From contig NC_088775.1 of the NCBI RefSeq assembly GCF_954871325.1, positions 21,429,561-21,493,560 of the forward strand: DNA of 64,000 bases, given 5' to 3'. Positions 1 to 12,900 of this stretch are shown here, in pieces. The stretch is from Gordionus sp. m RMFG-2023. Lineage: Eukaryota; Nematomorpha; Gordioida; Chordodea; Parachordodidae. Numbering within the stretch: position 1 is the first letter of the stretch; the number at the start of each line of letters is the position of its first letter. Position numbers and translations under genes: made by a program. The notes beneath the pieces were generated by a model, which was not told where the DNA came from, did not search any database, and worked only from the letters and a program-made list of their open reading frames with translations.

Positions 1-5
1 GATTA

Positions 6-230
6 CTAATCTAACCTATAATAATCAATATGGATAGGACTGCTAAATTCATCGCAAAAGCAATTTGTGTTAGAGGATTTACAGTAACACCACTTTTCAT
101 CACAGCAAGGCACTAGACCGTAAACGCAAGCTAGTTTTTTGCAGTACATTCCATACTTATTTTCGCGTCTCCAGTCCCTTTTGATGCGGTTCACCCTTTT
201 CTCTATAGCATATAATTTCCTTTGCAGCAA
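6..230 (-). CDS. Cys-rich ORF, possible last exon of an unknown gene
   Basis: The frame is open for about 74 codons and ends in TAG near the window edge. It has no ATG at its upstream end, where the first codon is TTG, so it is better read as an exon than as a whole gene. A possible acceptor (TGCAAAG) lies at that end. The product begins with a basic stretch (KRVNRIKRDWRREN) and then has nine cysteines in about 35 residues, with CC, CYC and CFC clusters. Base composition is clearly less AT-rich than the flanks, which favours real coding. I do not recognise the family. It could be a secreted or metal-binding Cys-rich domain, or part of a transposon protein. Confidence 0.35.
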   Translation of the reverse strand: MLQRKLYAIEKRVNRIKRDWRRENKYGMYCKKLACVYGLVPCCDEKWCYCKSSNTNCFCDEFSSPIHIDYYRLD

Positions 231-2155
231 AATTTTTTTTGTAAATTATAAAATTTGAAAGAAAAATAAAATTACATAAAAAGAGTTTTTTTATATTTAA
301 AAAAATTGCAATTTAATATTTTTATTAAAATTAACACATAGCTAAAGTCTCAAAAATAAGTGGACCTAAATACCACCAATAAAATTTATTGTGAAAAAAT
401 CAACCTAGTAATGTCCTCCCCCTTCCTTAATAAAATCATGGCTACTCATATGGGCTTGGTCATTTTATAAAGATAACGCACCTTCTCTTAACGTTTCATT
501 AATTTATTATACTCCTTCACTATAAGTAAATATATTATACAGTTTCTTTTTTCTTGTATTGAATTTCTATCCTAACAAGCATTGAAATATTAGATTTGAT
601 AAAATCTATCTCTATATTTTCATATTTCATATAAAGTTTGATCTATCATTTCTTCCTTGTAAATTCGAACCCTAAATAATATTTTTTTTTATTTTTGATG
701 TCTAAATAAATTAACCATTATTGTTACTCATTGCTCTACTTCTTTTTTTAAATAATTATAAAATAACCTAAGTTGTGATATGGGTCAGATCAATTTATAT
801 TTTAACAAGGAAATTATATTATCTTCAAAGCTTCCTATAAATTCTCTTTTTAGGCTTAAATTAAAAAGTTCAATGAATCGTTAAGATTCTAGGAATTTAA
901 TTTGAAACAACTATTGTTATTAGAAGCATTTTGCCGCTCTAGAGAAAATATGATAGGAAATTTTTTTATAATTTATAGTTATAATTTTAAATGAATGATG
1001 CACTGTGTTAGACCTTGGATCAGGGGGTGGGGTGGGTCAAAAACCTGCTTAATAAAGGTTCTGGAATAGATATGGAAAAAGAGAATCTTGTCATTAACCG
1101 AACTGTAATGATTCCATACGATTTGATCAAACATAAAATTACCTAATCTTAGAATCAAAGCCATAAAAAAAATAATTTTCTAGAGTTTGAACTGCAAGAA
1201 TTTGTCTCAACTAACGCCAGATATCGCTTGAACTTTGGAAGCAAGTCTAAATCATCATTTATTTAAATAGCGTTCAGTTAACCAATTATAGTATAGTTGT
1301 TTTTTTTAGTTATCGATGTATTCCCAAATCATTTAAAGTATTTTGTTCTGTTTTTATTATCATATATTGTATTTTATAAAAAACTTAATCCTAAAATACA
1401 ATTGCTATTGAGTGAGGAAGAATAAAATTAAAAAAATTTAAGCCTTTATAAACAATATTCTAATGCTTAAAGTCTCGACTCTATTTTGATTAAATTTATA
1501 TTTTGTTTTAAACATATTCTTATTGTATTTTAGGAAAAATATAACCCCCGATTGGGAAATTTTATTGGGACAAATTTGCTGATCGCATTTTTTTTTCATT
1601 TTTATAAATCAGCAGATAATGTATACAAGATCAAGTCTCAAAATTCTATCCACGAAACAATTAGGAAATCTATTTTATGATTATGTATGACAAATAAAAG
1701 ATTTTCAAAAAAATGTAATAACTTAGATGATGGATTTTTGAACATGTCCTCGTTGTATCTGTGCATCCATCCCTCGATCATATACGTTTCTTGAAAAAAA
1801 ATATTTATTGTATGAATATAAATTAAAAATTATATAAATTGGCTAATAACCTTTGGAGAGGTTGCACTTTAAATAGAAAAAGCGATTACGATTGTTGATT
1901 GGGACACGAAAATTTTTTATTTGCACTTTATGACCTGGTTTAGGTATCAGATCTTTTAAAAAGGAAAATTGGTGTTGTGTGTCTTGGATCTGCTTACCTT
2001 ACGAACGTTGTGGTTTACAGTTTACAAAATTTACACAAATAAGCCTAAATATCGGAGGGAAGTTTCTGATAGTATTTATTATAATCAGAGTTTATAAACC
2101 TGGAACTAGTTTCTCTTAAAGTCATAAAAAATAACTATATATTTTTTGAACAAAA
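231..2155. other. AT-rich intergenic DNA, nothing recognised
   Basis: No open frame with family resemblance, no paired repeats and no RNA gene were seen. Frames here are short and rich in Phe, Ile, Asn and Lys, as expected by chance at this composition. Confidence 0.6.
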
Positions 2156-2910
2156 ACTAAATCTGGGATTCGAATCGGATCGAATATCGATTAGATTCGG
2201 GGTCTAGTTCAGAATAACGGTTAGGGTTTCGGTTGGTAAAAATATTAATATCTCATCGGTTTTACTGTTTCGAACTTTTTTTAAACATTTTTAGAGTCAT
2301 AGATAAGTCCATTTTAGACTTGTATATCAAATAATGTTTATTTTATTAATATTGCATATAAAAATAAATTACTCACTAATAAATTGTGATAAATGAACAA
2401 TATAATTATTTAATATAATTTTTTCCAAAAAATGCAATTGACACTATATAATTAGAATATTTTCAAGGTATCTTCTATCAAATTATATCTATAAAGAGAA
2501 ATAAATTTTTTTTTTGATTGAGAATACTTTTACTGGCTAACTTTGGTAGCTGCTACCCTCCGATTCAAATTTATCGAAAAATGATTTGTTCACAGTTAAA
2601 CCCTGTTCAGATTCGGGTGGCAAAATATATTAGGATTCAGGTGATTTAGGTTTAGCTCAGTAAATAATAGTGGTCAATACAGGTTTATTTCAGGTTAGGT
2701 ATCCCTAAAATATATCCTTTAAAATAAATCACACAACATTTTAAGTAACATATTAAGTACAATTACTTAAATTTTTGCTATAATTGGTTCGGAACCATTT
2801 CCTGGAAATTTTAAAAACATAATTCCTATCAATTTTTGTTTCAAGTTTTGGTTTTAAAATGCGTAAAGGTTTCGAGGGTTTCTGTTCTGACTCCGGTTTT
2901 AAATTCTGGT
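2156..2910. repeat. Degenerate patches of TTCGG-type motifs, possible old hAT ends
   Basis: Two patches (about 2160-2280 and 2580-2700) contain repeated motifs such as GATTCGG, GGTTAGG and TTCAGGT in otherwise AT-rich DNA. They resemble the motif-rich ends of the better preserved hAT-type elements elsewhere in the window. No TIR pair or target duplication could be found. Confidence 0.25.
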
Positions 2911-4557
2911 TATAATATTACTGCATTGTTTAAAAATATTTTTTAGAGATATTCTCATACAAATACATCAAATATTTTTCGTCTTCACCTCTTAGGTCTC
3001 AAAGCCTGATAATGATATTCTTTTATCCCCATCCTACTATCTGGGAATTAGTATGGTTTAATCGACATGAATTTTTAAAATATTTTTACGAAACATGTCC
3101 TAATTACTACACTAACTTTTGAACTATATCAGATCCTTGCACAGTTGAGTAACCAACAAGGTGATCCCTTAGAATTTCAATTTTGTCTAGGTATTCATAA
3201 ACATGTTTCAAGTAAAACATAAATTTAGCCTGAATTTAAATTTATGGCACTTAGATTGAGGAACTTTATGTGGGCCATCATCTAATATTCTTAATAGTAA
3301 ATACTTTGAGGACAACCCCTCTCTCTTGAATCTCTTCCTATAAGATCAAAACTCCTCTTAGATTTAGTCGGTTACCAAATACTATGGCAAGCTATAGGTT
3401 CTCTATTAGCTAATTCTTCAATTTCTAGAATTCTTAAACACATACCTGTTCGCCAAAGTTTATTTCCATTTAGCAAATTTCTATACATTCCAAAAATTAT
3501 AGGTCCCCCCTAAAAACACCTTTTAATAAATTGCAGATAAATTTTAAATATTTTTTAGAAAATATTTCAAATATTAATTAATGGGTTCCTTCCCAATTAC
3601 CTGCAAAATCAAGCTAGTTAGATCTTTTAACTGTCTCATATCATCATTTTATCGCCTCCAGATTGTAAATAACTCCATGATATCCGCCTTCACATCATTA
3701 AACGATTTATTAAAGAGGATATATCCCTGTAAACACTTCATTTTAATTAGTTATCAAGCATGAAAACTTATTCCTACCCCTTATAGAAAGCTTTTACACT
3801 GATATAATATCTAATCCTCTCTTAGATTTGATACTCCTATAGGATAAGAATATTAGAGGTCCTTCCCAGTAGCAGCCTTTGCATTCTCTTATGAGACAAA
3901 TAATTGAAAGTAGCTATTTATGATTAGTTGACATCCGACCACTAAGTGAATAGATGGCAACACATTGACCACCTTTAAAGGTAGACATGATTTATCTGTT
4001 TTTATGGCCAATGTCAACACCAACGTCGTACCTCAAATGAAACGAGACAAGAAATGGAGATAGAAACCTTCAAATATAATTATAATATTACCAATTGCAC
4101 AATATATAATATATTAAAATAAATTGTATATCGTTAAAAAAAATTATAAGATGAAAAGTATCAATTTGGCTAAGGACAAGTAAATTTTAAAGGTTCTTAA
4201 CATTTAACCGAATTAACTCTTTCTTATTTTTGCTATTTTTTTAAAAATTTAAATCCATATTTCTAACATATTTTTTATTTATCAAATTTAACATAATAAA
4301 AAGGAATATATTATACAGAATTGACAATCCCAAAAGAAAACTATATACAACTATTTATAAATCATAAAATAATTTTATAACTTTAAAAAAATAATATACT
4401 TTTCTAAATAATATATTGGGTCAATGTTGTTTGAGGAGTTATTTAACTATATAAATTTATTCAAAAAAATGATATTGTCAATATGTAAGTGGGCAGCTAT
4501 TGAGCCAGTTTTTAATATATTTTAACCTTAAACTATATATATGAATTATTTATTAAC
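2911..4557. other. AT-rich intergenic DNA, nothing recognised
   Basis: No coding or repeat structure could be supported. The 60-codon plus-strand frame near 3581 has no recognisable content. Confidence 0.55.
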
Positions 4558-4982
4558 CAGGGCTATGAACCCGAACCCTAAACCAGACTCTTAGAACCCT
4601 GATATTTTACTGAGCCATAACCCCAACCACGAACCTTATTTTTTTTAAATTTAGGATTCAGATTCAAGAATTTTTTTTTTTTTAAATTTCCTTATTTTAT
4701 TTTTTAAATTTTAAAGAATTTGAACAGTATAAAAAAAAATATATTAAAATAAATAACATGTAAAATATTTCTATAATTAGAAAACCTATTAAATGTTTAA
4801 AACAATTGTTTTTTTTTATTTTCAATATTAAAAAACATTTGTGAAAATAATTTTATGGTAAATTTGAAATTTTAAAATTTCTGAACACTGAAGCCTGAAC
4901 ACAGAACCCAAACCTGGTCCAGAAATTTTTTGCTTAACCAGAACCTGAACCCTCTATTTTATAAGGAGGGTTCACAGCCCTG
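4558..4982. mobile_element. MITE of hAT type, 425 bp
   Basis: The left end reads CAGGGCTATGAACCC and the right end reads GGGTTCACAGCCCTG, an inverted pair of 15 bp with one mismatch. The CAGGGCTGTGAACC form is typical of hAT-family ends. Just inside both ends are repeats of a GAACC-type motif (GAACCCGAACCC on the left, GAACCTGAACCC on the right). The middle is plain AT-rich DNA with no coding. The eight bases on either side do not match, so the target duplication has decayed or the ends are slightly off. Confidence 0.7.
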
Positions 4983-6199
4983 ACTCTACCTACAACCTGG
5001 TCAAGTTAGTTTCAGAAAAATATTGGTGTTTTCGCATATCAAATAAAAGAAGAAGAAAATATATAGTAAAATTTAGATGGATCAATAGCTTTTCCACTTA
5101 CCAAAAGTTATATACATTATAATTACCATCTTCGTAATCAATAGCATCGTTGCAGAATACCAAATTAAGGGAGAATGATACGATTAGATAGTATATCAGT
5201 GAACCCCTCATTCAATAAAGCAAATGCAGAACGGGTGCAAAAAAAATAATAATGAGGGCACCTTAACTTTTTTTTACACTAAGAGCTTTGAAAATATATA
5301 TCAGGAAAGTCGAAAAACGATTTGAAAAAGAATATTTTAGCAGGTTTTCTTTTAAATTTAAAAAAATTAAAGCATAATTAATAACACGTTAATATTCTTC
5401 CAATATAATATCATAATTCCAATTGTTGCAAAATAGTGAAATAATTTGATTGTAGTATAATTTATACAGAGACTAAATAAAGTGAGTTTAATGTGCATAG
5501 TATATATAGTAAGTTGGTCATTAGACTAGGTTACTAAATTTTGGTGATAGTGTGTATTATTGACGTAACCAAAGGAAGAGAACGGGGTTAAATTTGACAG
5601 TTGTGTGTTTTAAATATTCCGATCAAAGTTTTTCAAATAAGGGTCTAAAAACAATAAAATTTACGGTGAATAAAGTTTCCAAAATTTTCTTCCTTTTTAC
5701 GAAAATCTTGTATACAACTACGGTACATAAAGAGCATCTATAATGTTTAAATAAATTAACTTATGTCTTATTCAATGATTGGCATTATATATTATTTCCT
5801 TCAAAGGTGTTCAATGTATAATTGAGAGTTTGAACCAAAGCCCTTCCCTAAAGGTGGGGAACTAAATGCCGACAATTGATTTTAACCCATAACTTCATCA
5901 TCAGCCATGCTTTATAATAATTTATCCTCCGCCAAGATTATTAAAAAAAATTTACATGCCAGCCCATGGATTTTTAAAGAAAATCATTCTATCACCGATT
6001 GGTATTGAAATATTGTATTTGGTTTAAGAAATGTTATATTCATTCGTTGTTATTCTTTTTTAAATATCAAGAATGAAAATATTAATCCTCCAGAAAGGCA
6101 AATGATTAAAGTTTTAAAATTCGGAAAAATAATAAATATAAAAATTAAGAAGTCATCAAATTAATAAAATAATATCTGAAATATTTATGATGTTTTAAA
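4983..6199. other. AT-rich intergenic DNA, nothing recognised
   Basis: No supported feature was found in this stretch. Confidence 0.5.
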
Positions 6200-6570
6200 A
6201 ATTCAAACAAGATATCATTTATTCCTAAAATCTTCCAGCAGTGCTAAAATTTTCTTTAGAAAGGGGCAGTTGCTGAATAGCTAAATATTTTTATCTTTCC
6301 AGTATAACCTTAGTGACTTATTTGCTCTGACATTTCCATCATATTATGAATTCTTTGGAAGAAGACCTCATCTTCATTTAAGACAATTAAATTAAAAGAC
6401 TAAACTAAACAAGAAAAATAAAAATTAAGTAATATTCAAATGAAATATCCTTTTATTTTCAACACACTTGTGTAATTTCTAAAATACATGCCCACTAGGA
6501 TTTCTAAAAATTTAGATTTCGAGATTCGACGAATCCGAATCCTAATAGGTCAAAAGATTTAATTTTCTAA
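6200..6570 (-). pseudogene. hAT transposase C-terminal relic
   Basis: Read on the minus strand, 6230-6330 gives a broken version of the hAT dimerisation motif, with LAIQQLP and then an AGRF-like ending. This resembles LAIPA...[11 protein letters not shown] in the intact stretch near 59.9 kb. A motif-rich patch (ATTCGACGAATCCGAATCC) at 6520-6545 may be the element's end. The copy is very decayed and no TIR pair was found, so the call rests on weak similarity. Confidence 0.35.
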
Positions 6571-6889
6571 ATTATTTATTATATTTTTCACCAAATATTA
6601 CCTTTAATTTATTTATTTCTTAGGGAAAGAATAAAAGTGTTTAATGATTGTAAAATGTAAATCATAATCTCACCGGATTATATTTTTACTAATTGATAAG
6701 TATTTAACTGAAAAATTATTTTACTCATGAATCTTATAATATTTCCATAATATAAGTAAAGATTTCTTTTAAATTTTTTCCAATAGATTTTTTTAAAATT
6801 ATTCTATTACTAGTTTTAGGAAATGGGAATAAAAATAAATAAATAAATTTTTATACACTACTTAAATTAAATTTATTATTTCTAAAAAC

Positions 6890-7050
6890 TCAATAATATA
6901 GCTAGAAAAATATTTCCTAAACCTTAAGATTTTGCTAATAGATGTCCAAACCTTTGTGCCATCAATGAGTAAAATCTTCAGGCTTACATAATATTTTTCA
7001 GGAATTAAGTTATCGATTTTTTAAAATCGGGTCAAATCAAGCCGTTTAAG
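6890..7050. mobile_element. Fragment of the small MITE family seen at 12901 and 29050
   Basis: The stretch shares blocks with the 12901-13121 element, notably AAAATCTTCAGGCTTACATAAT and a TTTTTTAAAATCGGGTC block near the end. The outer TGTTGTTAAA terminus is missing, so this is a decayed copy. Confidence 0.55.
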
Positions 7051-7468
7051 ATTACTACTGTGAACTTCAACCTCTGAAAGATAGATGAATTAGCCCTTCT
7101 TAATATACATATGGAGTTGACACCAAACACTGTTGGATTTATTGAAAAATTAGCTCAAAGCCAAAGAGGTATGAATCATTCACATGTTATATTTATAATA
7201 TACATTTTAGTTATATTACACCATATTTCTTTTCATGACTACTAAGTAAGTTTATACACATGCATTAATTCCTAGGAACATTTATTTTATAATGATTCAT
7301 ATGCTTGACATAATTTAGTAGTTTATAATTAATTTATATTTTAATTTGTGTATCTACACTTGTATTTTTTTAATTTTTAATAAATATTTTTTTTTCATAA
7401 TTTGTATTCAAATCAGAAACTATTTATATATATAATCACCGTAATCAAGAAATGAACGTTTTTGTATA

Positions 7469-8345
7469 TTCTCAATCTGCATTTCACATGTTGATATTAA
7501 TAACGAAATGATTACAACAGGACATAATAGTATATCTGCCAAAGGCCCCAGCATATAAGAGACAGTAATTAAACAGATGTTTAATTATTTTCTTTATTAA
7601 CTAAGCAAATTTTATTTATTTATTTGAGATTCTTAAGATACAGAATATTTAAAAATGTAAGTAGATATTGATAAATTGGTATTGTATGTCATTTCCAGAG
7701 TTCAAATATTGTTTGAGATAAAATTTATATACTGGCATATTTTGGGGTGGTAATATGAGATAAATTTTTATTTTTCAATTGGCTAAATATAATTTAAATT
7801 TATTTGTTAAATCTAATTTATGATTACAACAGGACATAAACATACATCTGCCAAAGGCCCAAAAATATAGGAGACAGTAATTAAAAAGATGTTTAATTTT
7901 TATAGATATTATTACAGAATAAATCACCATCAGGTTGGCACAAGATTTAAATCATGTTTGAGCTTACCTCTGGTTATCAGAAAATAATTTTAAAGTCTCA
8001 ACTGACCCATACTCAATCTGCATTTCACATGTTGATATTAATAACGAAATGATTACAAGGACATAATAGTATATCTGCCAAAGGCCCTATAAGAGACAGT
8101 AATTAAACAGACGTTTAATTATTTTCTTTATTAACTAAGCAAGCTTTATTTATTTATTTGAGATTCTTAAGATACAGAATATTTAAAAATGTAGGTAGAT
8201 ATTGATAAATTGGTATTGTATGTCATTTCCAGTGTTCAAATATTGTTTGAGAATACTGGCATATTTTGGGGTGGTAATATGAGATAAATGTTTATTTTTC
8301 AATTGGCTAAATATAATTTAAATTTATTTGTTAAATCTAATTTAT
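7469..8345 (+). repeat. 340-bp direct repeat inside the Helitron
   Basis: Segments 7469-7818 and about 8010-8345 are near-identical. Both begin with CTCAATCTGCATTTCACATG and run through TGATTACAA...GGACATAATAG to TTTGTTAAATCTAATTTAT. A shorter third piece (GATTACAACAGGACATAAAC) lies at about 7822. The same body sequence recurs at 54184-54650. Confidence 0.85.
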
Positions 8346-8527
8346 AATAAGTACTTAGGATTAGTGAGGAAGGTTAATTTTCTGGCATGGGAAGATATTG
8401 ATAAATAGGTATTTTAAACTATTTGCAAAGTTCCCATATTGTGGTTGAGATAAAAAAAAATTTTTACAACCATATTTTGCGATGGTGAACGTATATTTTT
8501 CATAAAATCTTTATGTAAGGAGTTAAT

Positions 8528-8950
8528 GTTTTACAGCGACATGCTTTTGATTAGGTTATCCTGGCTATTGCCGATACCTCAATTACTACCAGATTTTTCT
8601 ATATAGATGCTCCTGGTGGATCAGGTAAGACGACATATCTTTATAATACTCTACTACACTATCTTAGAGGACAACAAAAAAATGTCTTACCTTTGCTACC
8701 ACTGGAATATCCTCCATACTTCTAACCTGTGTAGATTGTCCTGGGTTCAATTGCAATGATTTTAATCTTCCATCTCCTGACCCTATCACTCAATCTAATT
8801 TATATGACCCAATAATAGAAGCAGATGTCGCAAAGGTAATGTTAACCAATCTATATGTTTTACAGCGACATGCGTTTGATCAGGTTATACAGGCTATTAA
8901 CGATACCTCAATTACTACCAGCTATTTTTATATAGATAATGGAAAAAAGA
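8528..8950 (+). pseudogene. Helitron PIF1-like helicase relic, two tandem pieces
   Basis: The first piece encodes the start of a superfamily 1 helicase: QRHAFD, then FFYID, then the Walker A motif APGGSGKT (codons from about 8609) and YLYNTLLHYLRGQ. This matches the PIF1-type helicase domain of Helitron transposases. A second piece follows at about 8730-8950 and repeats the QRHAFDQVIQAINDTSITT segment just upstream of where Walker A should be. The two copies of that segment lie 331 bp apart. Between them is LPSPDPITQSNLYDPI, helicase-linker-like sequence. Frames break several times, so no active helicase can be made. Confidence 0.75.
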
Positions 8951-9056
8951 AATACTTTCAATCTCCTTATTTAATGGAATTTACTTCCAAATTTTAAAAA
9001 ATTCACTGAATGTTCTCAAAAAAAATTTTCCTGTAATAGTTCATGATTTTTTTATT

Positions 9057-9085
9057 CCCGTCATTCTTGATGGGTTATCAATTAG
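9057..9085 (+). terminator. Helitron 3' terminal hairpin and end
   Basis: A 7-bp stem (CCCGTCA/TGATGGG, one G-T pair) with a TTCT loop is followed by TTATCAA and the end TTAG. In Helitrons this hairpin acts as the rolling-circle stop signal. Confidence 0.8.
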
Positions 9086-10049
9086 TAATATAATAAAAAC
9101 AAAAACATTCATTCTCTAAAAACGGAATTGGGCGTGTTCCATAAAACACGAATACATATTTTAAAATAGAAATTTTATTTTTTTGATTTTTTGGGTTCTG
9201 ATAAAATAAAGTTCCTCTTCACATATGTCCAAGGAAAAAGATAACGTTTGGATGTATATTATTATTTCAAGGCCGTAGCCACGAAAGGGGGCAGCCCCCC
9301 ACCACCCCAAAAAATTTTTTCGGCCACCTGACCCCCAGAAAAAATCTTTGGCCCCCATAAAATTTTCCAGTCCCCCAAATTTAAAATTTTTTTTATATTT
9401 TTAAAATAATTTTTAAATATTTATTCAAAAAACATGTCTAGTTTGTAAATTTCTTTCTATTCTGTTTTATTTATATCCAATAATAAACATTCATTCATAT
9501 TTTATCATTTTCATGTGTTTTTGTATGAAATTATATAGATTGTACTATTTCAATGATAGTTATTTTATTTATTATGGTTCAATCACAATATTATTATTAT
9601 TATTATATAACCAGTTATTTAAAACAGCGGTGAATATTAAAGAATTATGAAGAAAATTCTGAGTTATCAACAATTTTGTTAAGCCAACAAATTAACCGTA
9701 ATAAGGTTATGTTTAATCACGGGTGATCCAAAAGTAGGCATTTGCCTTCGACAAAGAATATCAATTTAAATTTGTCGATCCAACTGCATATCCATTCACG
9801 GGTCATTAAATCCCGCAGACCATACCTAAATATATTATTTTAAATTATTTTTTTAATTTCTCTTCTTATAATTATATATTTTTATATAGAATATAGATAT
9901 ATTATGTCAATTTTAATTTTAATATTCTTTTAAATGGTATTTTCATCATTGTTTTGTTTTATTTTTATAACTGTGCAGTGAATTTTTTTTTAAATGAAAG
10001 TGATAATATAATTTTTACTATCTTAAATCAATATTTGATTTGATGTTAT

Positions 10050-11180
10050 TTCTTAGCATACAAGGGCTACTTTTTTGTGGGGTTGGTTCAACAAAAATTA
10101 CGGATGCTGCAAAAGATGAAAACATAATTTATTCTTCTGGACTATTTATAGCAATGTTTCATACACCATTCAAAAAGATCCTGGATTAAATATGAAATAC
10201 CCAAAAATGCCAAATATACATCATCCCAGATTCAAAAGGAAGTAATTGGAAGATATGTTGCTTTAAATATCTCAGATAAATATAACAAAAATGAATGCCT
10301 TTTTTTTGTCTTAAGGCTGATGAGGCAAAAGATACATCAGATTGTAAAAACCTGAGCATATCGCTATATTTTATTCTGGAAAAATTCAAGAAGTCTTTCT
10401 ACTGAAAGCATTACTGATTGCATTTTAAAGCAACTTAATTAGTTAAATATTAATTCAACGAATATAATAAGTCAGGTATATGATGGTGCAAACGTCATGA
10501 TCAAATGGAGGAGTGCAAATTCTTCAAAAGAAATTTAATAAAAAAGTTCCTTTTATATGCTACAACCAGAAGTTTCATCTTGTGGTTTAAAATTGGTGTA
10601 ATATTGTTATCATTTCTAATTTTTTAAATTTATCTAATGTATTGTATAATTTTTTAGACATTTTAGAGTATCCTGTAAATATGCAGATCATGTATTAAGA
10701 TACTTTTAGACCAGAGGTGAACTGGTCATTTAAAAACATCTCGTATCATTTATAATAATTTTCTAGCTATTGGTGAAGTTTTATTTTACTTTTCTAATAG
10801 AACTCTTAATTCAGAGGTTTTCCACTCAGGATTCACGAAGCCTCTGGTTTTTATCTCAATGCCTCAATATAAATTATGTTATATTAGCCATTTTAATTTA
10901 TGAGATATAATAACAATAGATCCACTAATTAAGTATCTATAGTCAGTAGGTACTGATCTAGTGGATGCTAAAAATTGTATAAAAAATAAAAGAAGCTATA
11001 ATTCTTTTGATTTGATTAGAATTAAGGCTGAAAAACTTTTAGCAAAATTTAATCTCACTTCCCACAAATTGTCAAGAGCACGTAAACGCCTTTAAATTTT
11101 CAAGATTTTTTAGTCGAAACCAAATTACAATTTGATGGTGAAAAAGACTCCAATTGGAGTTCTTTAAAAAGGAATAATTA
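10050..11180 (+). pseudogene. hAT transposase relic (DUF4371 type)
   Basis: Broken reading frames carry the family signature in order. At about 10305-10370 is ADEAKDTSDCKNLSI, which matches the catalytic-region motif DE..D.S..E.LS. At about 10482 is YDGANVM, and at about 10550 is KVPFICYNQKFHL, the equivalent of YVHCYAHRLNL. Stop codons and shifts are frequent. The orientation fits the left terminal repeat at 9268. Confidence 0.6.
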
Positions 11181-12900
11181 TGAAATTATTGATAACTTTG
11201 TTGGGAAAATATTTTTACAGATAAGGTCAGCCCGTGTTGATGGGTATGCCTTGAAGTGGGAATATTGTTTAGTTTGCATACGGGAGAAAGTTTTTTTTTG
11301 TGTAAATTTTTTTTTTGTAAATTTATGTTGCATATTACATTTTTTTTTATCTTTGTAATAATTTTATAGCACATCACATTTTACTATTTATTTTATGAAC
11401 ATTTTTTTTAAAAAAAAAGACTCAAATTATTTTATATTGTGAAGGTATATTAAAAATTCTTTACATATATACCATATAGCCCATTATATTCTCAATTTTT
11501 GTTACTTTGCATTCTACGTTTTTGTGAATTTGTGCTAATTGTGATGGCAGAGTTAGGTAGAAATGGTATATTTTTCTTAGGATACTGAGTAATTCCTAGA
11601 TGGAATATATTGTATTTTCTACATATTATATATTTTTCCTCCCTATAAAATATTAAATTTATTTCTATACATGCTTGTAATTTAATTTAAAATCTTTGTC
11701 AAATTTTCACAATTATTTTTATTACCTAAAAATGGATTTTTATATCTAGTTTAGGAGATATCTATAAAAATGTAGCTTTGATTTTGTTTACATGACAGAA
11801 GGACAATTACATGTGTTGAAATTGCATTTCACACATAGACCCTGTGTTCAATTACAGTATTATATGTAAAATCATTATTTCCTAATTACCATTAATCATA
11901 CCCAAATTATGTATATTATAGCTCCTATTTCCCAAATGTCTTAAAATGAATGAATTATTATGTTTTGCTGATATTACATTGTCCATATTAAGGTTCCATA
12001 GATTATACATGCAGATACCCCAATGTACATGTCATTATTGATAATATGTGTTTCCGCGATTATATATTGAAATGTATCGGAGATATTATATTATAAATCA
12101 TCATAAGGGGAGACGATTCGATAAATTCCCTGAACGTCTTCAAGGCGTCCCGGTACAATTCAAAAGGACGATTCGATACAACACCACCACAGAGAGAGGG
12201 ACGCTGGGCTTGTAAAGGGTGGGCGTGTTGTAGCTGTTGAAAAAAAGAAGAAATAAATTATGTCAGTTATTTTCTGACAGGGGAATTAGTTTTCCTAGTG
12301 GATGGGAGGAAAACGAAATGATAACATGGGTTGTTTTTTAGAAAAGAACAATAAAAGTTTCTTTGTTTGCGATTTGGAGTGAAGAAAACATGCTATTGGA
12401 TGAAGACGGGATTGATTGGGGAAGATTTAATATGTTTATGAAATATAATGTTATAATATTTATTTAATATTATTAAAAGGATCGTTTTGGATTGTTAAGT
12501 TATATTATTGAGAGGGAAGGGTTGAGAGTAAGGGGCTTTTTTTTCAATATTGATCGTTTTTTAGATAGATTTACACATGATGATTATAATCTTCAATCAT
12601 GTTTTAATACATTGTACCTCTTTCACCCTGATTATTTTATATAGGATAAAATGGTCTGATTATAATCATTATTAAACTTAAATATGGTTACATCATGAAA
12701 TAAAAATCGCTAATGGATTATTAGCTGCAGAAGTTAAAGAAACATATAATTTTAAAAATATCCTAAATACTATGTATAAGAAAAATATCATCATGCAATT
12801 AAAGAATTGTATAAATGCTACTCAGCAGCCATCATCATTAGGGTAACAACGGCTTCTTGTGTGGCCTCTTTCTCTACAAGAGTTTTATCTAGCACTCGAG
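11181..12900. other. AT-rich DNA with no clear content
   Basis: No coding or terminal repeats could be placed. A small GC-richer patch at 12108-12240 (GACGATTCGATA occurs twice) may be the end of an unrecognised element. Confidence 0.45.

Larger units (their letters stand above)
7436..9085 (+). mobile_element. Helitron, 1.65 kb
   Basis: The 3' end is diagnostic: an 18-nt hairpin CCCGTCA-TTCT-TGATGGG (9057-9074) sits 11 nt before the terminus TTAG, a decayed CTAG followed by T. The same hairpin in perfect form ends the minus-strand element at 54022. The 5' end is set at TCACCGTAATCAAGAA because that sequence is shared by both elements and starts with TC after an A, as Helitrons require. Inside are a 340-bp direct repeat and helicase relics. 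Helitrons replicate by rolling circle and leave no target duplication, and none is seen here. The copy cannot be autonomous because its helicase is broken. Confidence 0.85.
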
